A stretch of 42,959 bases of DNA from Actinomycetota bacterium. GTDB taxonomy: Bacteria > Actinomycetota > Acidimicrobiia > Acidimicrobiales > CADCSY01. The stretch is from assembly GCA_016781135.1 (NCBI GenBank), contig JADDQY010000071.1, positions 1-42,959 of the forward strand, written 5' to 3'. Position 1 is the first letter of the stretch. Every line of letters starts with the position of its first letter. A program made the translations under genes and the position numbers. The notes below the pieces were generated by a model. That model worked only from the letters and a program-made list of their open reading frames with translations. It made no database searches and was not told where the DNA came from. Below are positions 1 through 7,752 of this stretch, one piece after another.

Positions 1-83
1 GGTCCGACGTGTCCAGCGCCAGCCCTGTGGGTAGGCGACGACCGTTCGATGCCCCTCCCACTGGCGTCGAGCAGCCGCGGCGC

Positions 84-116
84 GACCGGCCTCGTTTTCC
101 CCCGACGAGGTCGGTC
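84..116. other. Strong stem-loop before the first gene
   Basis: Bases 84-95 and 105-116 form a 12-bp stem with one G-T wobble around a 9-base loop rich in T and C. No T-run follows on either strand, so it is not a textbook Rho-independent terminator. It could end transcription of a gene left of the window or be an mRNA structure. Bases 1-180 contain no gene I can support. Confidence 0.4.
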
Positions 117-180
117 TCGTCGTCGTGCACCACCTGAGCACCTCCGCGAGGAGACGCTGGCTCGGCCCTAACGTCCCGCC

Positions 181-1110
181 GTGGCCGACGCCCTCTCCCC
201 AGCCCAGGCCGAGGTGCTCGCCCTCCTGCGCCAGCGCCACCGCCCCCGTCCTGAGGTCGAGGTGACTCTCGCTGCCGGTCTGCGCCAACGCATGGAGTCC
301 GCCCTCGCTGCCCTGGCCGCCGGGTTGGTGACGCCGCTGTTCATCGGCAAGAGCCATCTGACCCAGGTCCACGCCTGTGAGGCCCACCACCAGGCGTTGC
401 GGGCCCAGCCCTTCGCCTGGTCGATGGCGACCGCCCGAGGCAGCGTCGCTCACCGGGCGATCGAGCTCTCGCTGCACCGGCGCGACCGTGCCGCCCCGCT
501 GGTGCTGGTCGACGACGCGCTCAATCGCCTCGAAGACGATCCCGGCACCTCCCTCGCCGACTTCCTGACCGGCCTCGACGAGGGAGCGCGAGCGGAGCTC
601 CGTAGCGAGGTCAACGACCTGGTGGCGAAGTTCTGCGAGCTGTGGCCACCGCTCGCCCGGCAGTGGGCTCCCCGCACGGAGTCCCGAGTGCGCGCCGAGC
701 TGTGCGACGACCGGCTGCAGCTCGGCGGCACGATCGACCTGGCGCTGGGCGCGGCATCGGGGATGACGCCCGGCTCGGTGCTGGTCGAGCTCAAGTCGGG
801 GGCCAGCTCGAGCGTCCACCTCGACGACCTGCGTTTCTACGCGCTGTTGGAGACGCTGAGGGTTGGGGTGCCGCCGCTGCGGGTGGCCTGCTACTACCTC
901 GACAGCGGGACCTTCACCGTCGAGGAGGTCGACGCCGACGTGCTCGACGCCGCGCTGCTCCGCACCGTCGGCGGCGCCCAGCGGATCCTGGAGCTGGCGC
1001 TCGGCCTGCGCACCGCTTCGGCGACCCCCAGCCGGGCCTGTAGCTGGTGCCCGCTCCGCTGTGCCTGCCCGAGCGTCTGGACCGCCGGGGGCGACGACCC
1101 CGAGCGCTGA
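181..1110 (+). CDS. Cas4/AddB-like PD-(D/E)XK nuclease with predicted 4Fe-4S cluster
   Basis: This 309-aa protein looks like a single-domain RecB-type nuclease of the PDDEXK_1/Cas4 group. Visible motifs are a His in AHRAIEL (near residue 90), D186 in GTIDL, and E203-x-K205 in VELKSG, matching His-Asp-(E-x-K). One N-terminal Cys (C66) and three C-terminal ones (C287-x2-C290-x5-C296) match the Fe-S pattern of Cas4 and AddB. C294 is an extra Cys inside the last spacer. Such enzymes usually trim DNA ends in repair or in CRISPR adaptation. No cas gene or AddA/RecB helicase is in the window, so a general DNA-processing role is more likely. The start is GTG. The downstream neighbour msrB is convergent. 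Family assignment is fairly sure; the role is not. Confidence 0.8.
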   Translation: MADALSPAQAEVLALLRQRHRPRPEVEVTLAAGLRQRMESALAALAAGLVTPLFIGKSHLTQVHACEAHHQALRAQPFAWSMATARGSVAHRAIELSLHRRDRAAPLVLVDDALNRLEDDPGTSLADFLTGLDEGARAELRSEVNDLVAKFCELWPPLARQWAPRTESRVRAELCDDRLQLGGTIDLALGAASGMTPGSVLVELKSGASSSVHLDDLRFYALLETLRVGVPPLRVACYYLDSGTFTVEEVDADVLDAALLRTVGGAQRILELALGLRTASATPSRACSWCPLRCACPSVWTAGGDDPER

Positions 1111-1194
1111 GGGTCGGGCTGGACAGGGGCGCGTGGACGACGGGTCCTTGACGGAACCGGACGCCGGCATCCCGCCGGAGCCGAGCCGCTCAGG

Positions 1195-1614
1195 TCACTG
1201 CTGGTCGGCGGGTTGGAGATCGAGGGCAGCCGAGTTGATGCAGTAGCGGAGACCGGTGGGACGGGGGCCGTCGTCGAAGAGGTGGCCGAGGTGCGAGTCG
1301 CACCGGGCGCAGCGGACCTCGACGCGGGTCATCCCCAGGCTCCGGTCGACCACCCGGGCGATGCGATCGTCGGCGATCGCCGCCCAGAAGCTCGGCCAGC
1401 CCGTGCCCGAGTCGAACTTCTCGTCGCTGCGGAACAGCTCGGCTCCGCAACCACCGCAGCGGTAGACCCCGGGTTCCTTGGCGTCCCAGTAGGCACCGGT
1501 GAACGCCCGCTCGGTCCCGCCTTTGCGCAGTACCTGGTACTGCTCCGGGTCCAGGCGCTGGCGCCACTCCTCGTCGGTCGAGGGCAGCGACTGGCTCGAC
1601 TGCTGATCGGTCAT
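1195..1614 (-). CDS. msrB: Peptide-methionine (R)-S-oxide reductase
   Basis: MsrB reduces methionine-R-sulfoxide in oxidised proteins in the cytoplasm, using thioredoxin as the usual donor. The 139-aa length is normal for a stand-alone MsrB. Two CxxC pairs (CGGC and CARC) are the structural zinc ligands. The SGTGWPSF motif and the C-terminal RYCINSAAL with the catalytic Cys are both intact. No MsrA domain is fused or adjacent. It lies 9 bp downstream of the GNAT gene on the same strand, so the two may be co-transcribed. The start is ATG. The function is well supported by motifs. Confidence 0.95.
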   Translation of the reverse strand: MTDQQSSQSLPSTDEEWRQRLDPEQYQVLRKGGTERAFTGAYWDAKEPGVYRCGGCGAELFRSDEKFDSGTGWPSFWAAIADDRIARVVDRSLGMTRVEVRCARCDSHLGHLFDDGPRPTGLRYCINSAALDLQPADQQ

Positions 1615-1623
1615 GCCCGAAGT

Positions 1624-2250
1624 CTACGAGGAAGTGCCGGCGACCCACTGGGAGAGGAGCTCCCCTCGGCGCTCGTGCCACTCCTCGGCGGTGATGGCGA
1701 AGCGGAGGTGGTCCTCCCACACGCCGTTGATCTCCAGGTAGCGCTCGGCCGTGCCTTCACAGCGCAAGCCCAGCTTCTCCACCACTCGGCGGCTCGGACG
1801 GTTCCTCGGGACGATGGCGACCTGGAGGCGATGGAGGTTCAGGTCATCGAAGGCGAAGCGGGCCAGCACCACGAGAGCTTCGGGCACGTAGCCGTTCCCG
1901 GCGTGCGCGGCGTCGATCCAGTAGCCCACGTAGGCGTTCTGGAACGGACCCCGCTGGATGCCGTTGAGGTTGATCTCGCCGCGGAGGCGGCCTCCGACGA
2001 AGATGCCGAAGCCGTAGCCCGCACCGAGCTGGCGTTCGCGGTCGCGGGCCTTGCACCGAGCGGCGAAGGCGGAGCGACTGCGGATGACGTCGGGCGACCC
2101 AGGCGGCCGGCGCGGCTCCCAGGGCGTCAACCAGGCGTGGCTGCGCAGGCGCACCGCCTGCCACTCGGAGAAGTCCTCGGGAGCCAGCGGGCGGAGCTGA
2201 ACCCGTCGTCCTGCGAGGGTGACGGGCTCCTCGTGGGCCGCCGTCGACAT
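1624..2250 (-). CDS. GNAT-family N-acetyltransferase (RimJ/RimL type)
   Basis: A 208-aa acetyltransferase of the RimJ/RimL branch of the GNAT fold, which acetylates N-terminal alpha-amines of ribosomal proteins or small amines from acetyl-CoA. The N-terminal VTLAGRRVQLRPLAPED and the central YVGYWIDAAHAGNGYVPEA correspond to strand beta1 and the acetyl-CoA binding loop. The LxRLQVAIVPRNxPSRRVVEKLG segment is the classic motif before the C-terminal strands. It has an ATG start and sits immediately upstream of msrB on the same strand, so they may be co-transcribed. The actual substrate cannot be read from the sequence. Confidence 0.88.
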   Translation of the reverse strand: MSTAAHEEPVTLAGRRVQLRPLAPEDFSEWQAVRLRSHAWLTPWEPRRPPGSPDVIRSRSAFAARCKARDRERQLGAGYGFGIFVGGRLRGEINLNGIQRGPFQNAYVGYWIDAAHAGNGYVPEALVVLARFAFDDLNLHRLQVAIVPRNRPSRRVVEKLGLRCEGTAERYLEINGVWEDHLRFAITAEEWHERRGELLSQWVAGTSS

Positions 2251-2426
2251 CGGCCCGGATAGTAGCGACCTCGCTCGGCGAGCTCCCCTGACCCCCGTGA
2301 CTCAAGTCGGCGAGGACGAGCGCCCGCAGCTCCCACCGCCGGCCGCACCCTCGCTGGCGGCTCCGACGCGCTTGCCCGCCATCGGCTGGTCGAACGGAGC
2401 GAGGGAAGCGAGCAGGGGCGAGGGGC

Positions 2427-3305
2427 TCACCTGGTCGGCGGCGAGCGGAACTCCCCGCCCCACAGGCCCATGGGCCGCCACGACCAGTCGAGGATCCACT
2501 CCGCCAGCTCCTCGTTCGACCACGCCCGGGGCGCTCGGAGCTCTGTCCGCCACCCCGGCGCTGGCTCCGGGCGAGCCACCAACGGTGGTGGTGGTGGCGG
2601 TGGTGGTGCCGGTGGCGGGGAGGCCTGGGGCACGGCGGGCGACCGGAGCCCCGGACGGGGTGGGGGTGGCGCTGGGACCTGGGCCAGGGCGGGCGACGAA
2701 CGGAGCGCGGGCGGTGCCGGCGGCGGCGGGGGTGGTGGCGGGGACAGCGCGGGCGGTGCCGGCGGCGGCGGGGGTGGCGGTGGCGGTGGCGGTGGCGGTG
2801 GCGGAGGTGGCGCTGCTCGCAAGAAGTCGACGGTCACCCACAGCAGGCCCTCGGCGCTGGCGGTGCCGATCCCGACCTGGTTGTAGTCACCCAAGATGTT
2901 GTCGCGGTGGACCGCCGAGGCCATGAAGGCGGCGTGGATGCTGCTGGCGTCGGCACCGGTGCCGACGTTCTCCCCGAAGCCTTGCCACCCCGACCCGACA
3001 CGGTCCCGAAGCTGCTGCTCGAGGCGGGGGTTGTGGCCGAGGCTTGCGGACGCTGCCATGGCGGCCGACCAATCCCCGGCGACGGCGGCCAGCCCCGAGT
3101 TCGACGCCAGCGGTGACAATCCCTGCGCCGAGCGCTCGGCGTTCAACAGCGCCAGGAACTCGCCCTCGGGGGAGCTCACCGCCACGACGGGAGCCGCCGC
3201 CAGCGTCTGGAGGCAGATCAGGAACGCGGCGATGGTCGCCGACACCGTTGGAGCTCGGTGACTCCGAATCGCTCCCCCCACCGCGCTCACCTTCCCGAAG
3301 GGCAC
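2427..3305 (-). CDS. Secreted CAP (SCP/PR1) domain protein with polyproline tail
   Basis: This 292-aa protein has a hydrophobic N-terminal segment (about residues 20-42, ending AAAPVVAVSS) that looks like a signal peptide. A bacterial CAP domain follows (about 45-165). It carries the family residues in LLNAERSAQGL, the His of GHNP, the Glu of GENVG and the HRDNIL motif. Residues from about 167 to 245 are almost pure proline with alanine, including a run of about 17 prolines. The C-terminal ~50 residues are Trp-rich and unrelated to anything I recognise. CAP proteins are extracellular; their bacterial function is poorly defined. The start is uncertain. GTG at 3305 opens the frame, but GTG at 3281 has GGAAGG 7 bases upstream and still keeps the signal peptide. 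The tail probably spans or binds the cell wall (inference). Confidence 0.85.
   Translation of the reverse strand: MPFGKVSAVGGAIRSHRAPTVSATIAAFLICLQTLAAAPVVAVSSPEGEFLALLNAERSAQGLSPLASNSGLAAVAGDWSAAMAASASLGHNPRLEQQLRDRVGSGWQGFGENVGTGADASSIHAAFMASAVHRDNILGDYNQVGIGTASAEGLLWVTVDFLRAAPPPPPPPPPPPPPPPPPAPPALSPPPPPPPPAPPALRSSPALAQVPAPPPPRPGLRSPAVPQASPPPAPPPPPPPPLVARPEPAPGWRTELRAPRAWSNEELAEWILDWSWRPMGLWGGEFRSPPTR
2704..2804. repeat. Perfect 32-bp direct repeat plus GGTGGC hexanucleotide run
   Basis: Two identical 32-bp copies (2704-2735 and 2746-2777) are offset by 42 bp, which is 14 codons. They are followed by a run of GGTGGC units to about 2804. All of it lies inside the polyproline part of the CAP protein gene, so the period keeps the reading frame. 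It probably arose by slippage or unequal exchange and may vary in length between strains. Confidence 0.85.
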
Positions 3306-3350
3306 CCGGTCGACAAACTACCCTTCTGGCGGCATCCAACGGCAGAGGTC

Positions 3351-4289
3351 CTACGAGCGGGGCTGGAACAGGAGGCTGCGGGCGAGGCCGTCGAGGATGT
3401 CGGCCTCCGAGACCAAGCAGGCGTCGAGCTCGAAGTAGCGCAGCACGGCCACGAGCACGCAGCACCCGCCGACGATGACATCGGCCCGCGCTTCCTCGAG
3501 CCCGGGGTTGTGGATGCGGTCGGCCCGGGCCTCGGTGGCCAGCGTGCGAAAGACGTCCTCGGCTGCCGCCCGAGTCAGCCGGAAGTGGTGGATCAGGCGA
3601 CGGTCGTAGCGGGCGAGCCCCAACTCGACCGCGGCCACGGTCGTCACGGTCCCGGCCAAGCCCACCATGAGCGAGGCCTCACGGGTCTGGGGCACCTCGC
3701 GGACGACGTCGTCGAGGTAGGCCTCGACCACCGACAGCACGGCGCTGAGCTCCTCGGGGCGAGGGGGGTCGCCGCGCAGGTACTGCTCGGTGAGCCGGAC
3801 GCACCCCATGTCGACCGACACCGCACCGTCGGGCTCGCCGCCGAACCCGACGGCGAACTCGGTCGAGCCCCCGCCGATGTCGACGACCAGGAACGGCCCC
3901 TCGGCGGGGTCGAGCTCGGCTACGGCCCCGAGGAACGACAGCCGGGCCTCCTCCCGGCCGGAGAGCAGCTCGGGACGGACCCCGAGCACCTCCTCGGCCC
4001 CGCCGAAAAGCTCTTCACGGTTCCTCGCATCTCGAGCCGCCGAGGTGGCGCTGACCCGCACCCGCTCGACACCGTGGCGGTCGATCGGCGCTCGAAACCT
4101 CCGAAGGGCGTCCAGGGTGCGCTCGATCGCCATCGGGTTCAGTGCACCGGTGGCGTGGACACCGGCGCCGAGACGGGTGATCACCATCTCCCGTTCGAGG
4201 GTCTCCATCCCGCCCTCATCCGAGCCCCGGGCGATGAGCAGGCGGGTCGAGTTCGTGCCGCAGTCGATGGCGGCGACGGTGGATGTCAC
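3351..4289 (-). CDS. Ppx/GppA family exopolyphosphatase / (p)ppGpp phosphohydrolase
   Basis: This 312-aa protein of the ASKHA fold hydrolyses the terminal phosphate of polyphosphate or pppGpp. The N-terminal VAAIDCGTNSTRLLIA is the phosphate-1 loop and VVDIGGGSTEFAVG the phosphate-2 loop. Catalytic-type Glu residues lie around the SGREEARLSFLGA motif, and VGLAGTVTTVAAV is the adenosine-type motif. The length is that of the short actinobacterial form without the C-terminal HD domain. I chose the GTG at 4289 because it forms a GTGA overlap with the stop of the DUF501 gene and directly precedes the conserved N-terminus; the frame stays open further upstream. The adjacent DUF501-Ppx order is common in Actinomycetota. 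Whether polyphosphate or pppGpp is preferred is unknown. Confidence 0.92.
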   Translation of the reverse strand: MTSTVAAIDCGTNSTRLLIARGSDEGGMETLEREMVITRLGAGVHATGALNPMAIERTLDALRRFRAPIDRHGVERVRVSATSAARDARNREELFGGAEEVLGVRPELLSGREEARLSFLGAVAELDPAEGPFLVVDIGGGSTEFAVGFGGEPDGAVSVDMGCVRLTEQYLRGDPPRPEELSAVLSVVEAYLDDVVREVPQTREASLMVGLAGTVTTVAAVELGLARYDRRLIHHFRLTRAAAEDVFRTLATEARADRIHNPGLEEARADVIVGGCCVLVAVLRYFELDACLVSEADILDGLARSLLFQPRS

Positions 4290-4756
4290 CGCCGCTCGCC
4301 GCTCAGGCGGTCGGCCACCCAGCGGCCCACCGGGTCCTCGCCGCCGGCCAGGTACCAGGCGTAGTGGGCGTGTAGGCACTTCACCCCTCGCCGCGTCCCG
4401 CCGACGCCCCCCTCTGGCCGCGGCCCGGTGTGGTCGGGGGGCAGGGCGGCATCGCGTTCGGCGGCGTAGCGTCGATGGGCCTCCGCCACTGCGTCGGGGT
4501 CGATGGCGGATTCCGCCGAGCGGGCTCCTCCCGTCGACTCCAAGCGGCTGACCGCCTGACGCTCGTGGCGTCCGACCAGCCAGAACCGGGTGGGCATGGG
4601 CGTGGCGTCGCCGAGCAGCGGGGCGTTGCGGATCACCACCGGAGCCCCGTCGCCGTCTCGCACCACCACCTCGAACGCGGCTAGGGGCGGGCGCCCGAGC
4701 AGCGCGGTGACGGCGGCGACGTCGGCGACGGCCGACGTCTCGGACGACGAGATCAC
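4286..4756 (-). CDS. DUF501 family protein
   Basis: A 156-aa protein of unknown function that I recognise as DUF501. Recognition rests on the pattern APVVIRNAPLL, PTRFWLVG, the ESxG...RRYAAERD segment and the C-terminal GVGGTRRGVKCLHAHYAWYL. The conserved Cys and paired His in KCLHAHYAWYL suggest a metal or catalytic site, but no activity is established as far as I know. The start is GTG at 4756, chosen because the conserved part begins shortly after; the frame remains open upstream. Its stop overlaps the start of ppx by 4 bases, implying translational coupling and a shared process. In many actinobacteria the pair follows eno and a DivIC-like gene, but those are not in this window. Confidence 0.88.
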   Translation of the reverse strand: MISSSETSAVADVAAVTALLGRPPLAAFEVVVRDGDGAPVVIRNAPLLGDATPMPTRFWLVGRHERQAVSRLESTGGARSAESAIDPDAVAEAHRRYAAERDAALPPDHTGPRPEGGVGGTRRGVKCLHAHYAWYLAGGEDPVGRWVADRLSGERR

Positions 4757-4794
4757 GGGTGCACCACGGTGGAGGCGGTGAGGACCGGTCAGGC

Positions 4795-5085
4795 TCAGGT
4801 GTGGAGCACCGAGTTGGTCTCGCCGTACTCGTTGACGTCGTGGGCATCCGCCTCGGGATCGTTGAACCACGTGCCGCCCTCGCTGAGGTACTTGAAGGCG
4901 TAGCGGCTGGAGGGCTCCAGCTCGACGGTGGCGCTTCGGGTGCCGTTGCTGCGCTTCTTGAGCGGGTGGGCCAAGGGATCCCAGCGGTTGAAGTCGCCGA
5001 GCACCGACACGGGCTCGGGCGTCTCCGAGAGTGGGAGGACGAAGCTGGCCTTGATCTTGCCGTTCTTCCCGGTGAACTTGATCAT
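4795..5085 (-). CDS. Stand-alone CBM48 (isoamylase N-terminal / AMPK glycogen-binding) protein
   Basis: A 96-aa protein consisting only of a CBM48-type beta-sandwich. The motifs PVSVLGDFNRWDP, SSRYAFKYL and TWFNDPEAD match the glycogen-binding domain of AMPK-beta and glycogen branching enzymes. It has no catalytic domain, signal peptide or membrane segment. It probably binds glycogen or another alpha-glucan, or serves as a small partner subunit. The ATG start is preceded by AAGGAA. No glycogen metabolism genes are adjacent. About 190 bp upstream, before the hydroxyacid dehydrogenase gene, contains no gene I can support. Confidence 0.85.
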   Translation of the reverse strand: MIKFTGKNGKIKASFVLPLSETPEPVSVLGDFNRWDPLAHPLKKRSNGTRSATVELEPSSRYAFKYLSEGGTWFNDPEADAHDVNEYGETNSVLHT

Positions 5086-5274
5086 GGGGGGTTCCTTCCT
5101 TGTCGCCGGAGGTTTGCAACCAAGCTAGGAGGTCGGTGGGCTCCAGCGCGGGAGGCGCCTACCGGGGCGCCGGCAGGGACGGCGCCAACCCGGCTGCGGG
5201 TGGTGACGTGATCGGTGTGGCGGCAGAACCGCCCCCGTGTGCACCGGGCGTGCTCGACGTCCCTGCCGTGGAGG

Positions 5275-6264
5275 TCACGCCGGGCCCGACCAGACGTCGG
5301 GGTTGGCGAGGAAGCGCGGGCGGTGGCCGCTCAGGAGCGCCTCAACGTCGTCGATGATCATGGCGCAGTGACGGGTGACCACGTCATCGGCCGCCCCGGC
5401 GAGGTGGGGGGTCACGGTGACGTTGTCGAGCGAGAGCAGCGGATGGGAGCGAGGTAGGGGCTCGGTCCAGAACACGTCGAGGGCGGCCCCGGCAAGTCGC
5501 CCGTCGACCAACGCCGCCACCAGCGCGCCTTGGTCGACCACCCCGGCGCGGGCGGTGTTGACCAGCACGGCGTCGGGGCGCATGAGCGCCAGCTCCCGCT
5601 CGCCGATCATCCCGGCGGTGACCGGGGTCAAGGCGCAGTGCAGGCTGACCACGTGGCTCTCTCGCAGCAGCTGTTCGAGCGACACCGCCTCCACCGGCCA
5701 CTCCACGTCGGCAACGTAGGGGTCGCTCACCAGCACCCGCATGCCGAAGCCGCCCACCGCCCGGCGGGCCACCTCCCGCCCGACGGCGCCGTAGCCGACC
5801 AAGCCGAGGGTGCGCCCGGCCAGCTCCGGTCCCCGGAAGTGGAGGTAGGGCAACTCCCCGTCGACGTCCCAGCCCACCCGGCGCAGGTGGTCCTGGCCGC
5901 GGGCCAGGGAGCGGCACTCGGCCAGGATGAGGCCGATGGTGAAGTCGGCCACCGAGGCGGCGTTGCGGCCCGGTGTGTGGAGCACCGGGATGCCTCGGGC
6001 GCTGGCCGCGACCAGGTCGACGTTGGTGGGCAGGCTCCGGGCCGAGGCGACGATGCGCACCTCGGGCAGGGCGTCGAGCACGGCCTCGTCGACCGCCTCG
6101 ATCTCCACCACCACCAACTCTGCGCCGGCGGCGGCGGCGACGAGCGCGTCGCTGCCGAGCACCGAGCGGGTGGCGCCCCACCCGTCATGCACCACTTCGT
6201 AGCCGAGGGCTTCGAGCCGGGCCCGGGCGTGTCCGCTGAGCTCGGCGGTGACCAGCGCCTTCAC
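5275..6264 (-). CDS. D-2-hydroxyacid dehydrogenase (NAD-dependent)
   Basis: A 329-aa member of the D-isomer-specific 2-hydroxyacid dehydrogenase family (SerA/GhrB-like), which interconverts 2-hydroxyacids and 2-oxoacids with NAD(H). The Rossmann motif GLVGYGAVGREVA sits mid-protein. The catalytic trio is visible as Arg in NTARAGVVD, Glu in FWTEP and His in TPHLAGA. There is no C-terminal ACT domain, so it is not a regulated SerA. It is the last gene of a five-gene minus-strand operon, with a GTG start that overlaps the stop of the FGGY kinase by 4 bases. This implies it acts on an acid derived from the same sugar or polyol pathway. The substrate cannot be told from sequence. Confidence 0.87.
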   Translation of the reverse strand: MKALVTAELSGHARARLEALGYEVVHDGWGATRSVLGSDALVAAAAGAELVVVEIEAVDEAVLDALPEVRIVASARSLPTNVDLVAASARGIPVLHTPGRNAASVADFTIGLILAECRSLARGQDHLRRVGWDVDGELPYLHFRGPELAGRTLGLVGYGAVGREVARRAVGGFGMRVLVSDPYVADVEWPVEAVSLEQLLRESHVVSLHCALTPVTAGMIGERELALMRPDAVLVNTARAGVVDQGALVAALVDGRLAGAALDVFWTEPLPRSHPLLSLDNVTVTPHLAGAADDVVTRHCAMIIDDVEALLSGHRPRFLANPDVWSGPA

Positions 6265-7715
6265 CGGTCGGTCTCGGGGAGGTGGGCCCGCAGGGCGGCG
6301 TGGGCCCCGAGGTAGCGTCGGTAAGGCTCGTCGTAGGGAGCGGGGTCGCCGGCGCCGACCACCTCGCCGGCCCCGCCGGCGCTCGTGGCCTCCATGCCGG
6401 ACGCCCGGGCCACCAGCACCGCCCCGGCGAGGGCGGCGGGCTGCGCCACCGCTGGCACCTCCACGTCCCGGCCCATGACGTCAGCCAGCAGGCGGGCGAG
6501 GGCGGGTTGGGCGCCGCCCCCGGTGAGGACCATCCGCGTGGCTCGGGCGCCGAGGGCCCGCTCGAGGTCGGCCACGTTGGCCCGGACCGCGTAGGCGTGG
6601 GCCTCGACGAAGGCTCGGGCGACATCGGCTGCGGTCGTGGCCGGGGTGGTCCCGACCACGGCGTTGGGCGCCTTCGTGGCCCATGCATCCTCGCTCCACA
6701 CCGGTGCGGCCACCACCGCCGTCACCCCGCCGGCACCCGGGGTGCTGGTCTCGGCGCAGGCCCACACCCTCGCCGGGTCGCACCCCATGGCGCCCGACAA
6801 CCATGACAGCATGGTGCCCGGGTAGCCGGCGTTGGTCTCCACCGCCCAGCGGTCGGGAGCCAGATGCGTCGACACCCACGGGTGGCGAAGGGGGTCGTCG
6901 GGGGGCGCCGAAGTCGCCGCCTGCACCGGTGTGCTGGATCCCGCCACCACCGTGATCACGCCCTCGGCGAGGCCACCGGCGCCCATCGCCGCCACCTGGG
7001 TGTCGCCTCCGCCGGCGACCACCGGCAACCCGACGGGGAGGCCCAGCCCGTCGTCGGTGAGCCGACCCACGACCGTCCCCGGTTCCACCAGAGGGGCCAG
7101 GCGATCGGTACCGAGGCCGACGGCGTCGAGCAGATCCCTCGCCCAGTCCCGTGCCGACACGTCGGCCATCTGGCCGGCACTGGCATAGGACGCCTCGGTG
7201 GCGACCTGGCCGCAGAGCCGCCACAGCACCCAGTCGTGCACGAACAGCACCCGGCGAGTGGCCCGCCACCGCTCGGGCTCGGCGTCGGCCAGGTGGAGCA
7301 GCTTGGGCAGGGTCAGCTCGGGGGCCGGCCAGTGCCCGGTGGTGCGGTACAGCGTCTCCACCCCCACGTCGGTGCGCAACCGGTCGAGGTGGCTCGCCCC
7401 CCGCCGGTCGCTGTTGAGCACCCCGGGACCGAGCTCGTCGGTGCCGTCGGTGAGCACGAAGCCCTGGCGCAGCGACGAGGCGGTGATGCCGGCGAAGCCA
7501 CCCGGAGCCGGACCGGCACGCTCCACCGCCGCCCGCAGGGACCGGCGAGCAGCGGCCCACCACTCGCCTGGATCGAGCTCGGCGGCGTGGCGCCGGGGGC
7601 GCGAGGTGAACAGCGGCTCGGCGGCTTCGGCCACCACCGGACCTCCCACCTCGGCGACCCAGGCCTTGACCGCCGAGCCGCCCAGGTCGAGCCCGGCGGC
7701 CAGCGGGGGCCTCAC
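6261..7715 (-). CDS. FGGY-family carbohydrate kinase
   Basis: A 484-aa kinase of the xylulokinase/LsrK/gluconokinase group that phosphorylates a sugar or polyol with ATP. The N-terminal AAGLDLGGSAVKAWVAEVGG is the phosphate-1 motif. The central GLPVVAGGGDTQVAAMGAGG and the C-terminal VLTGGGAQPALARLLADVMG are the FGGY signature and adenosine-binding parts. The length is typical. I chose GTG at 7715 because it begins right at the conserved N-terminus, 37 bases after the aldolase stop; the frame stays open upstream through the aldolase gene. It overlaps the downstream dehydrogenase start by 4 bp. Together with the class II aldolase it suggests phosphorylation followed by aldol cleavage of a pentose, tetrose or sugar acid. 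The exact substrate is unknown. Confidence 0.87.
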   Translation of the reverse strand: MRPPLAAGLDLGGSAVKAWVAEVGGPVVAEAAEPLFTSRPRRHAAELDPGEWWAAARRSLRAAVERAGPAPGGFAGITASSLRQGFVLTDGTDELGPGVLNSDRRGASHLDRLRTDVGVETLYRTTGHWPAPELTLPKLLHLADAEPERWRATRRVLFVHDWVLWRLCGQVATEASYASAGQMADVSARDWARDLLDAVGLGTDRLAPLVEPGTVVGRLTDDGLGLPVGLPVVAGGGDTQVAAMGAGGLAEGVITVVAGSSTPVQAATSAPPDDPLRHPWVSTHLAPDRWAVETNAGYPGTMLSWLSGAMGCDPARVWACAETSTPGAGGVTAVVAAPVWSEDAWATKAPNAVVGTTPATTAADVARAFVEAHAYAVRANVADLERALGARATRMVLTGGGAQPALARLLADVMGRDVEVPAVAQPAALAGAVLVARASGMEATSAGGAGEVVGAGDPAPYDEPYRRYLGAHAALRAHLPETDR

Positions 7716-7752
7716 CTCGGCGGACCCTGGCCACGGCCGGCCCAGGCGGTGC

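Noticed and set aside
2581..2815. Short tandem repeats that might suggest a CRISPR array or minisatellite element
   Set aside because: Units are GGTGGC-like, lack unique spacers and encode the polyproline tail in frame.
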